From positions 1 through 60,701 of the forward strand of contig JAJRSM010000007.1 of NCBI GenBank assembly GCA_024278765.1: a stretch of DNA of 60,701 nt. The letters run 5' to 3'. The stretch is from Deltaproteobacteria bacterium (GTDB lineage: Bacteria; Desulfobacterota; GWC2-55-46; DRQE01). Below the pieces are notes generated by a model. That model ran no database searches. It was not told the origin of the DNA and saw only the letters and a program-made list of their open reading frames with translations. Position 1 is the first letter of the stretch; every line of letters begins with the position of its first letter. This document shows positions 46,567-54,958 of this stretch, piece by piece. The position numbers were made by a program, and so were the translations under genes.

Positions 46567-47214
46567 CTACTTCAGCATAGCCCTAAAGAGCTCGTGAGAC
46601 TCTGCGCTATTCCACTTGCGAGCACCGGTTATTTTGCCAACAAACCGCCCGTCCCGCCCGATCACATAGGTCATTGGAAGTACAGTTACAAGATAAAGCC
46701 TACGCACGTGATTGTCATGGTCAAGAACAATATCCATTTTGATATTAGACTTTCTGATAAATTTGCCGACTATCTTCTTTGTCCACGCATATGACCCTCT
46801 ATCGACAGCTACGCCGATCACACGAAGCCCCTTGCCTTCCATATCAGCACGCAGTTCACCGAGCATCGGCATTTCTTTGCGGCACACCTTGCACCAAGTA
46901 GCCCAAAAATGCAGCAATACAAGATCGCCTTTGAGATCGCCCATAACCAACGGCTTGCCGTCCATATCCTTGGGTGTAAACTCAGGGGCGAGCTTACGGA
47001 GCGTAAAATCAGGGGCGAGCTTACGCTCGCTGGGCATAACCATTCCAAAGGCCTTTGCCTGCACCTTATAGCTCTCTATCTTGTGATTCGCTACTAAGAC
47101 CTCTCCAGCCAAGACCGCAGTCGGGATAAATGCCCTAATAAATATAAAAAGACATAAAATAAAAGCTACTATATATTTTCTAAAGAAGTTATCCTTCCCC
47201 GCCTGACAAACCAT
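46567..47214 (-). CDS. TlpA/ResA-like thioredoxin with signal anchor
   Basis: This 215-residue protein from ATG 47214 (GAGG upstream) has a hydrophobic segment at about 14-34, then a thioredoxin domain with FWATWCKVCRKEMP (the CxxC is CKVC). It probably reduces disulphides in the periplasm, possibly for haem attachment to the one-haem lipoprotein encoded 2 bases upstream. A 27-base duplication (46982-46998 and 47009-47025) gives two adjacent nine-residue units, RKLAPDFTL and RKLAPEFTP, at about 64-81. Confidence 0.85.
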   Translation of the reverse strand: MVCQAGKDNFFRKYIVAFILCLFIFIRAFIPTAVLAGEVLVANHKIESYKVQAKAFGMVMPSERKLAPDFTLRKLAPEFTPKDMDGKPLVMGDLKGDLVLLHFWATWCKVCRKEMPMLGELRADMEGKGLRVIGVAVDRGSYAWTKKIVGKFIRKSNIKMDIVLDHDNHVRRLYLVTVLPMTYVIGRDGRFVGKITGARKWNSAESHELFRAMLK

Positions 47215-47216
47215 AA

Positions 47217-47495
47217 CTACCTCGCGTTGTTTATTAAATATTTTCCTATAAGCTTCCATTCTTCTTCACTCATGGAAGGCACTCCTCGCTCCTTCATTAC
47301 CTGGCGCATCCGGGGTAGCCAGCTCTCCCACTGAGTGGCCGTAAAACGTTTTGGATGCGCCAGCGCATGGCACGTAGCACACCTATTACGGTAAAGGCTC
47401 GCCGCCTCTGAGCCATCATTAGGGATAGGGGTTGGCAAGGCTACGCAGCCTAAGAGTCCTACCATTAAAACAACCACCCAAAAAAACCTTGCCAT
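47217..47495 (-). CDS. small single-haem c-type cytochrome lipoprotein
   Basis: This 92-residue protein has a lipobox (LLGC at about 14-17), so it is likely anchored to a membrane by lipid. CATCH is the haem-binding motif, and Met residues further on (RMRQVM, VPSM) may be the second axial ligand. It is 2 bases from the TlpA-like gene, which supports a redox role for the pair. The stop is TAG. Confidence 0.85.
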   Translation of the reverse strand: MARFFWVVVLMVGLLGCVALPTPIPNDGSEAASLYRNRCATCHALAHPKRFTATQWESWLPRMRQVMKERGVPSMSEEEWKLIGKYLINNAR

Positions 47496-47528
47496 GCCCC
47501 ACCTCCTTAAAACCGATCTTAATTTCGA

Positions 47529-48707
47529 CTAAAAACCAAGCCTATTCTTACCATTCCTCTCGCTACCCACATACCTCTTGCTTTTTTTCGTAGGTATCTC
47601 GATATACCAAGTTAGCATCACCGAATAATCCTCTTCAAGCTGACGTCCATACATGTCCTGATATATTGGTGTGCTCACGCCGAGTGCAATTATGTGTAGC
47701 GGCTTTGGCTGCCACTGAAGCTCTGCCGTAACCGCAACGGTCTTACCCCCGTAGTTATCAGGGTCCCATGCAGGCGACATATAACCACTGCTCGCATCAA
47801 AGCGAGTCTTTCTACCTGACTCACCGGTTAGGGCCTGATCTGCCTCTCCGTCGATACGGCCTTTGTACCTGGCGTTTAACTGAAGCCCGGCGACCAGATT
47901 ATAGGTAAGCTGGCGCATACCGTAGAGATCCAACCTGAACTCATCACCATATTGCCAGCCCTGCGAATTGTCATATAATCTGGCCGTATAGATGGCATTA
48001 ACGCCCCACCACCACGGTGAAAGCGAGCCCTCATATAACAGCCCAATACTCGGGTCAAATGTCCCCGTACCAAGCTGCATGGCATAAGGCAGCAGCTCGC
48101 CTCGGCGTTCCGCCAAAGGATGATTGGTATTATTCTCACTGATCGAACCTGCCGGCAGGCTAAGCCCCATAACGAGCGATACCTGACTCTTTGGAATATC
48201 AGGGTCATCGGTATAGAGTCTGTACTTTCCCATCAGCATAACGTCGCCGATACCGCCGGACTCCATCGTATAACTTTCTTTTCCGGTCATGTTCCGCATC
48301 GGCTGGTTAAACTTCATACCCATGCTATTTTCCTTCCACATAAGCATCGCACCGAGAAAGATATCGTCGCTATAGCTATAGCCAACGGTCATATTCACCA
48401 TGCTCATATCCATATACGACGGGGCCGCCATAAACTCCGAGCCCATACCGCCGCTAACCAGTGACTTTTCACTTAGAGAATCAGTCCCGTCTCGCATCCC
48501 CTCCATACGCATAAACATAGGGCTAAGCTTCACACGCAGTTCATAGGTGGCGGGCACGCCGCCGCCCGGTATATTAAGCGGCATATTACCACCGCACTTT
48601 GCGCAGCACAGCCCAACGTAGGCCTCTGCAACAACCGGCATAACCAGTAACAAAATAATAACTAAAAACACAGACGATATTCGCCTAAGGTGTTTACTAA
48701 GATACAT
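47529..48707 (-). CDS. Met-rich outer-membrane beta-barrel protein
   Basis: This 392-residue protein from ATG 48707 (GGGAGGT upstream; the earlier start is unsupported) has a signal peptide ending VVAEA, then CCAKCGGNMP. A stretch unusually rich in Met follows (MRMEGMRDG, SYMDMSMVNM, MLMWKENSMGM), then a beta-rich barrel. It is close to the 'transporter/phenol MetA degradation' type outer-membrane proteins found in metal clusters. The Met and Cys suggest copper or other soft-metal contact, which is inference. Confidence 0.75.
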   Translation of the reverse strand: MYLSKHLRRISSVFLVIILLLVMPVVAEAYVGLCCAKCGGNMPLNIPGGGVPATYELRVKLSPMFMRMEGMRDGTDSLSEKSLVSGGMGSEFMAAPSYMDMSMVNMTVGYSYSDDIFLGAMLMWKENSMGMKFNQPMRNMTGKESYTMESGGIGDVMLMGKYRLYTDDPDIPKSQVSLVMGLSLPAGSISENNTNHPLAERRGELLPYAMQLGTGTFDPSIGLLYEGSLSPWWWGVNAIYTARLYDNSQGWQYGDEFRLDLYGMRQLTYNLVAGLQLNARYKGRIDGEADQALTGESGRKTRFDASSGYMSPAWDPDNYGGKTVAVTAELQWQPKPLHIIALGVSTPIYQDMYGRQLEEDYSVMLTWYIEIPTKKSKRYVGSERNGKNRLGF

Positions 48708-48871
48708 ATTTAAAGACCTCCCGAAAAGGCAGCTAAACCACGGGCAGCTCTGGCAACAAACGCTTGTGCACAATCAAATACGCACAAAAAAACGCATCTA
48801 TACCCAGCCGCAGCCGCAGCGGTAATTAATAAAATATTTTTAAAATTTACTAGAATTACTAAAGAAAGGCT

Positions 48872-49540
48872 TTAGTGCTTGGGAGGTTTCTGAGGTGTAT
48901 CACCATATAATTCATCATAGATAAAGGCCAACGCAACTGAAAGATACTCAGTCGCAAAGGTCCTGACAGGGGGCATATACTGCGCCGGCACGTAGCTCTC
49001 GGCGACCGAGAGGAAGGCGGCAACCGCGCCATCGCTCTTTTGACAACCAACACAGCCACAATCAAGAAGGACCTTGCAATTGCCCTTTTTATCAAGCTCA
49101 ATGTCAGCATCGCCTTTAATATGGGCATGGCCTGTATCATGCGCCCCTTTTGCGTCATACAGATCCGATAGATGAACGCCCGTGCCGGTATGCGTATCTT
49201 TATCCAGATGAACGCCCGTGCCAGTATGCGTATCTTTATCCAGATGAACGCCCGTGCCAGTATGCGTATCTTTATCCAGATGAACGCCCGTGCCAGTATG
49301 CGTATCTTTATCCAAATGAACGCCCGTGCCAGTATGCGTATCTTTATCCAGATGAACACCCGTGTCTGCGCCTTTCTCATGCTTAGAATGAGACTCTGAC
49401 GTTAGATGAGCACCCTCGGAAGCGTCATCTTCTACATGCACACCCTCACCAAGACCCGAGACTATCCCGGCCTCAGAGACAGAGACAACAGCAAGAGCAG
49501 CAAAGACCGCAAAGAAGGCTATCAAAAAGAGTTTTTTCAT
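48872..49540 (-). CDS. secreted His-repeat protein (likely metal binding)
   Basis: This 222-residue protein has a signal peptide (MKKLFLIAFFAVF at the start), then a His/Glu/Ser stretch. Five tandem copies of a 12-residue unit GVHLDKDTHTGT follow (residues 61-120), then HDTGHAHIKG, and a Cys motif CKVLLDCGCVGC. The start is ATG 49540, not the earlier in-frame one that lacks a signal peptide. No known family is evident to me. Each unit offers two His and two Asp, so the repeat region could bind several zinc, nickel or copper ions. It closes the metal cluster, pointing to a periplasmic metal sink or chaperone. Confidence 0.75.
   Translation of the reverse strand: MKKLFLIAFFAVFAALAVVSVSEAGIVSGLGEGVHVEDDASEGAHLTSESHSKHEKGADTGVHLDKDTHTGTGVHLDKDTHTGTGVHLDKDTHTGTGVHLDKDTHTGTGVHLDKDTHTGTGVHLSDLYDAKGAHDTGHAHIKGDADIELDKKGNCKVLLDCGCVGCQKSDGAVAAFLSVAESYVPAQYMPPVRTFATEYLSVALAFIYDELYGDTPQKPPKH
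49171..49380. repeat. 36-base tandem repeats in the His-repeat gene
   Basis: Units begin at 49171, 49207, 49243, 49279, 49315 and (diverged) 49351. They are nearly identical at DNA level, with single-base differences, so expansion is recent. There are no spacers, so it is not a CRISPR. Confidence 0.95.
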
Positions 49541-50304
49541 GATTTTAATCTTAACACACAACAAAACCACAAACAAGACACTCGCTATCTTGTTTGTAAA
49601 TTAAAAAACTATCTCTCGTTTCCACATAGATCGACAAATATTTACATAACTAAAGATGATTGAGATTTTTGTATGATATGTCATATAAAACAAAAGGCCA
49701 CAAAGTTTATCGCAAACGTCCACGAGACGCCCATAAATATCCAGCCATTAATAGTTATCTAACGCCTCCTTCCGTCTCAGCCGAATTACAAAAATACAAA
49801 TAACAAAACAAATTAAATCTCCCTTTAGATTCCCCCATAAAAAAAAAGAGATCAAAATCAGATTGCCGCGTCGGCTTACGCCTCCTCGCAACGACATAGT
49901 AAGTGGCGCAACCCACCCATAAACTACCGAGCTAACGTAGGGCGAGGCTTTAGCCTTGCCGGTGCTCTTCTGTCTCTATACTAAAAAGACGCAACCCTAA
50001 AGGGTGCTGCGCACAGCAAATGTATTAACTTCGTACTACGCGCTGCATCAACCATCCTAATGTACTTTACCGCCCCGTAGTCGCTTTGCCCCCACGCATG
50101 TGGGCTGCCCTACGATAAAACAAAAGCAAAAAAGTTAAGAGCCACATTCACCTTGACCGCATTAATCAAAAATTATATATTGTTAAATATTTATACAAAC
50201 CAAGGCTAAACACACTGCGACCTCCGTAACATCCATCACCCCTAATGCGCATCAAGGCCTTGCTAAATTACTTTAAAGATACCCGCAAACCCGAGAGGCA
50301 GTGA
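49541..50304. other. 764-base gene-poor region
   Basis: This holds the upstream region of the His-repeat gene, a remnant of a MetS-like peptide gene (49681-49758) and dispersed extragenic repeats near 49858-49902 and 49987-50010 that resemble stretches at 2828-2873 and 2641-2663. No intact gene is visible. Confidence 0.6.
49681..49758 (-). pseudogene. remnant of an NSS small-subunit gene
   Basis: The plus-strand stretch 49716-49780 is nearly identical to 52329-52391. Read on the minus strand it encodes TINGWIFMGVSWTF and a hydrophobic end. The start codon is ATA instead of ATG, and the peptide (25 residues) ends early. No transporter gene lies next to it. It is a decayed second copy of the gene at 52272. 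Confidence 0.65.
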
Positions 50305-51117
50305 ATGAAAAATAACTTTGGCCCGCCCATAGAAGGAATCGAAGAAGCAAAGACCGTTGTATATACAGGGGTGGTCTTGCTGATAGTGCTCGCTATTATA
50401 TACCTTGTACTTCACAGCGCGTATAAGGGACACTCTTACAACAAAGACGACGCAGGAGAGTTCTTCAACAAGCTCGGAGCTGCCAAGGCATCCGTTATGA
50501 CGGCCTCGCCGGCCTCAGCCGATATAAAAAAATCACTCAAAGAGCTGCAAGAATTAAAGAGCACGGTACTATCTCAGGAATTCACAGAAAAAATCAACTA
50601 CCTCTACGGCTTCACCCAGACCTTTAAAAGCGCCACCACGCTCAATGCCAATGACCTGCGCCTGACAAAGATAAAGACCGAGCTTGACAGTATCGAAAAG
50701 ATGGCCCTGTCGCTATCGCGTAACGATGGTTTTTTCTGGGTCGTAGGGCCGCTGCGCTGGCTGGAGGTCATCTTCTGGGGAGAGTTCGGGGTGATCGTCG
50801 GAATACTCGTCTGGGTCTGCACGCAGCTTAAGGCCAACAGCTATTCAAAGGCAACCTATATGCGTGAGAAGTTCTGGTACCTTACCGAGATAGCCATAGG
50901 TCCGGTAGTCGTCATATCGGTCTTCTTCATATTAAAAGTACTGCTAGAGAGCCTGTCCGGCAGCCCGTATTCTCAAGACGATATAAGAGGCTCGATACAT
51001 ATAACGCTCGGAGTATCCTTCGCACTCGGGCTATACATCAGAAGAAGCCTCGGCATCTTTAACTTTATAAAGGATAAACTGCCGAACCCGGATAAGAAAG
51101 AAGCAAGAAAGGTCTAA
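50305..51117 (+). CDS. membrane protein of unknown function
   Basis: This 270-residue protein has a first helix at about 19-38, a soluble helical segment with Lys/Ser/Leu (about 50-145, coiled-coil-like), then three helices at about 157-175, 192-214 and 231-247 and a basic tail. GAGAGG precedes the ATG. I do not recognise a family. It is one of only two plus-strand genes between the metal cluster and the NSS gene. Confidence 0.75.
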   Translation: MKNNFGPPIEGIEEAKTVVYTGVVLLIVLAIIYLVLHSAYKGHSYNKDDAGEFFNKLGAAKASVMTASPASADIKKSLKELQELKSTVLSQEFTEKINYLYGFTQTFKSATTLNANDLRLTKIKTELDSIEKMALSLSRNDGFFWVVGPLRWLEVIFWGEFGVIVGILVWVCTQLKANSYSKATYMREKFWYLTEIAIGPVVVISVFFILKVLLESLSGSPYSQDDIRGSIHITLGVSFALGLYIRRSLGIFNFIKDKLPNPDKKEARKV

Positions 51118-51201
51118 AAACAAGAGAAAAGAAAACACTTTCTTTTCTGCCAAAAGAACTGAAAAACATTTAAATAATCAATATTCTAATAAAGATTACG
51201 A

Positions 51202-51230
51202 TTGACATATTTTTACAAAATATATATCTT
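51202..51230 (+). promoter_or_regulatory. sigma-70-type promoter
   Basis: TTGACA (51202-51207) is a perfect -35 element. The best -10 is TATCTT at 51225-51230 with a 17-base spacer, in A/T-rich DNA. Transcription would start near 51237. Confidence 0.6.
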
Positions 51231-51236
51231 AAATAT

Positions 51237-51340
51237 AGAGTGATAAGACCATTGTGGGTTGTCTGTAGTGTTCCCTTCCGGAGGTTGATAAAGCTATGGC
51301 GCAACAAGCCTGCAGGGCACGCTCTTTTTTATTTTTCAGG
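51237..51340 (+). ncRNA. candidate small RNA or leader
   Basis: This lies between the promoter and a T-rich tail (CTCTTTTTTATTTTT at about 51322-51336). It has potential pairing (GTTGATA...CAAC, CCTTCCGGAGG). I checked it against SRP RNA, 6S RNA, tmRNA, RNase P RNA and common riboswitch consensus patterns without a match. It may be a leader for the downstream gene or a separate transcript. Confidence 0.3.
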
Positions 51341-51364
51341 TAAATAGTACAATAGGAGTTACTT

Positions 51365-52266
51365 TTGGACACTAATCAAATCAAAGATCTAAATAAATTA
51401 AATAAAAAATCTGGGAATGCAGAACCTGTGATTTTCATTCAGAAACTAATGGGCTATTCCCCTATAAACCCGATGCGCCTTTTTTCAACCCTGATGAATA
51501 TATAAACCCTAAACACCCAAAGGTAATAACCGTAGGTATAAATCCCGGCTGGAACAACAACTTTGAATTCGAAAAATGGGTAAAAATCTATGAAGAGACA
51601 GACTATGATAAGGTCTCCAGTAAATTTGTTAACCAAGTAGAAGAAGAAAATAAAAGCAACATACACAGAGACCCGTACAGAACTGGCATAACCAAGACCT
51701 TTAATATCGTCAATAAACATTTAAAAATATACACAGAAGAAGATATCAGAAAAGAAGATATAGCAGAAGAAGATATCAAACGAGAAGCTATATATAAATA
51801 TGCCCTCTGGAACAACCTCTCATACTGTGCATCACAAAGGCCAAACGAAAGGTCATTTGATAGCAAAAATATAACCTGCAACACATATACCGAGGAGATA
51901 CCTAACTGCCTTGAACACGGCTACTTAAGAGATATGATAGAAATAATCAAGCCAGAACTAGTACTTTTTTTTGGTTCAAATAACTATATTTACTACAAAG
52001 TCCTCATAAAAAAACTCTTCAAAAAACAACCCTTCAAAACAGACCCGTGCAGCAAACCTGAATCTTTCAAGTCAATAAGTAAAGAATATACAGCTCATAA
52101 AAGGGGCGATAAAGATATCAAGACTACTATTGCTGCTGGCATAATAGATACAAAGCCTTTTAAAACAAAGGCTATCTTTATTCCCCACCCTAACTATCCT
52201 ATTACCGATGAGAACAGAAAAAAAGCATTAAAAGAAATCTGTGAATGGATAAAGAATCCAGAATAA
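51365..52266 (+). pseudogene. UDG-superfamily-like protein, frameshifted
   Basis: Reading from TTG 51365 (AGGAG at 51354-51358) gives MDTNQIKDLNKLNKK, then a shift in the A6 run at 51404-51409. Adding one A leads into IWECRTCDFHSETNGLF and 285 further codons open to 52266, about 300 residues in all. VITVGINPGWNN resembles the uracil-DNA glycosylase motif 1 (GxNPG) and FIPHPNYP resembles the later His motif. A Cys pair (CRTC) lies near the N-terminus. Remote similarity only; substrate unknown. Codon use is A/T rich compared with neighbours, a sign of transfer. Confidence 0.6.
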
Positions 52267-52271
52267 CCCCC

Positions 52272-52370
52272 CTACCTCTTCTTCAAAAAAATATTATAAA
52301 AGCAAAAAATGACAAGACTCGTTACGAGCGTCCACGAGACGCCCATAAATATCCAGCCGTTAATAGTCAT
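52272..52370 (-). CDS. NSS symporter small accessory peptide (MetS-like)
   Basis: This 32-residue peptide begins MTINGWIFMGVSWTL, then is hydrophobic and ends in FLKKR, one membrane helix with a basic end. AGGAGG lies five bases before the ATG. It follows the NSS transporter gene by 33 bases. Tiny membrane partners of this kind are known for NSS amino-acid importers (MetS with MetP), so it is probably a subunit or stabiliser. The stop is TAG. Confidence 0.8.
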   Translation of the reverse strand: MTINGWIFMGVSWTLVTSLVIFCFYNIFLKKR

Positions 52371-52403
52371 CTAGATCCTCCTTCCGTCTCAAACAACCCA
52401 AAA

Positions 52404-53963
52404 CTAATCGCCGCAATTACCATTGGCCCTCCGTCTCGTCCATGCCGCCCTGACTATCAATATATGAGCTATAAAAAGAACTATTAAAAACCCGCGAGCC
52501 GCCCATACGCCAGCACCACTCTTACCTAGGATCTTTGGCAGGTCCTGATACCCCCAGGCAAAGAGGATAATAACCAGAAAGGCCGGAGTTACGTACTTCA
52601 TCAGGTAGAAAAAAAACCTCGGCACCTTTATATGCGCACCCCTGTTTATCTCATCCCACGCACGCTCGCCGCCAAGGACCCACATAAATATTACCATCTC
52701 AAAGAGCGCGAGAATAACCAAAGCGAATGTAGCGACCCAAAAATCCAGCTCATCGAGTGCTCCCTTGACAAACATAGGTAACGTTACCGTCACTAAAAAA
52801 AAGACGCCCAACCAGAAGACCGCCTTCTTTCGTTTCCAGTTGAATTCGTCTTCAAGGAAGGCAATCACCGGCTGAGATAGCGCAACGACCGAGGTGATTC
52901 CGGCAATAAATAAAAGCAGAAACCACAAAAACCCAAAAAACTGCCCTGCTGGCATATGCGTAAAGACCGCAGGCATACTGATAAAGCCCAGACCAAAGGC
53001 CCCGCCCTCGGCTATCTCTTTTGCCCCTGATGCGCCGAAAAATATTACGGCCGAGACAATCGCAATAGTAGATCCAAAGATAACCTCGGCAAATTGATTA
53101 AGGCTCGCCGCCGATAGGCCGTCCAGAGCGATATCGTCATTTTTATTAACGTAGCTCGCATAGGTAATTACCGCCCCCAGCCCCAGCGACAATGTGAAAA
53201 AGACCTGACCCGCCGCGGCCAACCAGACCTTGCTATTTAAGAGTCCGCTCAAGTCCGGCTCCCAAAGAAAGCTAAAACCCGTGGTGACGGTCAAAGCAGG
53301 ATCGGTCGGAGACTCAAGGGTTACAACCCGCACAAGGAGCACCAAGGCCATCAGGAACAAAGCCGGAATTGCAATCTTACTGAGTTTTTCGATACCGCCG
53401 CTGATCCCCTTACCCAGCACCCAGAGGCCAAGGCCGAGGGTAATGATAAAGAAGATATAGACCATCGGGTGCGGCGTCATAAAGACGCCGGTCGTATCAG
53501 ATCCTATAAGAGAGCCGAGATAGTTCTGGAAAGGTTTGAGGAATTCCGCCGGAGAGCCGGCGACAAGTGCCGTCTCTGCCGTCGGCAGATAATTAAACAA
53601 AGACGATAGGCTAAAGGCCAGAGTCCAGGAGCAGATATATATATAGTAGATTAAAACAACAAGCGGCAGGAAGATGCCAAGGATGCCGATATATTTTGCC
53701 AACCTGTGTTTCCAGATTGCATCAAAGATACCCGGGGTAGAACCGTGCCCCCTGATACCTCCGTAACGCCCCAGCCCCCACTCTACCCACATCAGCGGAA
53801 TACCGAGGACGATAAAACAGATAAAATATGGGATCATAAACGCGCCGCCGCCGTTCTCAGCGGCCTGCACAGGAAAGCGCAGAAAATTACCAAGCCCTAT
53901 GGCATTACCGGCCATCGCCAGTATCAACCCAATTCTAGAGCCCCATTGTTCACGTCTTGCCAT
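52404..53963 (-). CDS. sodium-dependent NSS-family symporter
   Basis: This inner-membrane Na+-coupled importer, probably of amino acids, has 519 residues with about 12 helices. The first helix has the unwound substrate/sodium motif GNAIGLGNFLRFP, followed by GGGAFMIPYFICF and PLMWVEWGLGRYGG. LSLGLGAVITYASYVNKNDD is the helix 6-7 region. The small peptide downstream suggests the MetP-type subfamily; the exact substrate is open. Confidence 0.93.
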   Translation of the reverse strand: MARREQWGSRIGLILAMAGNAIGLGNFLRFPVQAAENGGGAFMIPYFICFIVLGIPLMWVEWGLGRYGGIRGHGSTPGIFDAIWKHRLAKYIGILGIFLPLVVLIYYIYICSWTLAFSLSSLFNYLPTAETALVAGSPAEFLKPFQNYLGSLIGSDTTGVFMTPHPMVYIFFIITLGLGLWVLGKGISGGIEKLSKIAIPALFLMALVLLVRVVTLESPTDPALTVTTGFSFLWEPDLSGLLNSKVWLAAAGQVFFTLSLGLGAVITYASYVNKNDDIALDGLSAASLNQFAEVIFGSTIAIVSAVIFFGASGAKEIAEGGAFGLGFISMPAVFTHMPAGQFFGFLWFLLLFIAGITSVVALSQPVIAFLEDEFNWKRKKAVFWLGVFFLVTVTLPMFVKGALDELDFWVATFALVILALFEMVIFMWVLGGERAWDEINRGAHIKVPRFFFYLMKYVTPAFLVIILFAWGYQDLPKILGKSGAGVWAARGFLIVLFIAHILIVRAAWTRRRANGNCGD

Positions 53964-54047
53964 AGAAGATAAAACCCCGGTAAACGCCTTTGATGTCTAT
54001 TGCCCGAAAAACCGAAACCCATATAAAGACAATACTGAATTGTATAG

Positions 54048-54677
54048 TTACTTTTTACGCTGCGTAACCCTGTACATATCCATAACCTTACTAAGAGAAA
54101 ACTCGCGTGGCAGAAGTTTTATAATCTTCTTTTCATCTGCATTTATCTTAAGCTCCAGAAAACGGAAGTTTTGCAGCTTTTTAAACTCTTCCTCTACAAG
54201 CCTCTCTTCTATCCCAAAGAGACGCATGATGGTCTTTACGGTCGTATCATAGAGAATATCTGTATTGTGCTCTGAGACAAGGCCAAGCACCTCGCAGACC
54301 CCGGCAGTAAGCTCCGGCATCTCTATGACCTTCTCTGTCGTAAGCTTTAGCCGCTCGGCCATGGCGTTTAAGATATTAACGACGATCCCGGGAGAGCCGT
54401 CAAGGGTCTGCTTAAAGGTCTCTCTATCTACCTCAATGACCTCTGCGAATTCAACGGCCTTTATCGTAGCGGTCCTTTTATCATCAAGCAACAGAGCCAT
54501 CTCGCCAAAGACATGTACCGGCTCTATGACGGCAACGGTCGTATCCTCACCGTCGCGCCCGCCTACAAGGACCTGCACCTTACCCTTCTTAAGGATATAG
54601 GCCTTCTGCCCGATACTTCCCTGAAGGAATATCGTCTCGCCCTTATAAAACTCTCTTACGGTGTAATCTTTACTCAC
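54048..54677 (-). CDS. cyclic-nucleotide-binding-domain protein
   Basis: This 209-residue protein has an N-terminal cNMP-binding barrel (YILKKGKVQVLVGGRDGED, then VFGEMALLLDDKRTATIKA as the phosphate cassette), then a long helix and a C-terminal helical part of the kind found after CAP_ED domains (KTIMRLFGIEE, EFKKLQNFRFLEL). A helix-turn-helix is not clear, so it may sense rather than bind DNA. It stands alone upstream of the NSS gene. Confidence 0.85.
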   Translation of the reverse strand: MSKDYTVREFYKGETIFLQGSIGQKAYILKKGKVQVLVGGRDGEDTTVAVIEPVHVFGEMALLLDDKRTATIKAVEFAEVIEVDRETFKQTLDGSPGIVVNILNAMAERLKLTTEKVIEMPELTAGVCEVLGLVSEHNTDILYDTTVKTIMRLFGIEERLVEEEFKKLQNFRFLELKINADEKKIIKLLPREFSLSKVMDMYRVTQRKK

Positions 54678-54958
54678 TAGAAACCACCAAGGTTAAATAC
54701 AACCGGCAACCAAAACAAAGCCTTCAATAGGTTATGGCAAAACCGCCGCACCACTTAACTTTATACTGCAGATCCAAGGGGTTGTCAAACAAGGAACACA
54801 GCGCAACAACGGCTGAAGCAAAGGAAAAATAAAGTAAAGCAGGTAATCCTACAGATCGAGTTAGAAGTGAAAGAACAATAAGAAAACAGCTGGAATGGAA
54901 TTTTAAAGTCCTAACCTGTCAACCTTACAGACAACGTGGAAAAGACCATTTAAAAAAA

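Noticed and set aside
49171-49380. Regular 36-base repeats as a CRISPR array
   Set aside because: The units are contiguous with no spacers and lie in frame inside a secreted His-repeat protein.
49150-49399. Plus-strand open frames rich in Tyr/Ala/Phe/Met repeats opposite the His-repeat gene
   Set aside because: They mirror the 36-base repeat; the minus-strand frame has the signal peptide and sensible composition.
51240-51340. SRP RNA (CCTCCGGAAGGGAAC on the minus strand resembles the GGAAG loop)
   Set aside because: The conserved AGCAG part and the flanking stem do not match.
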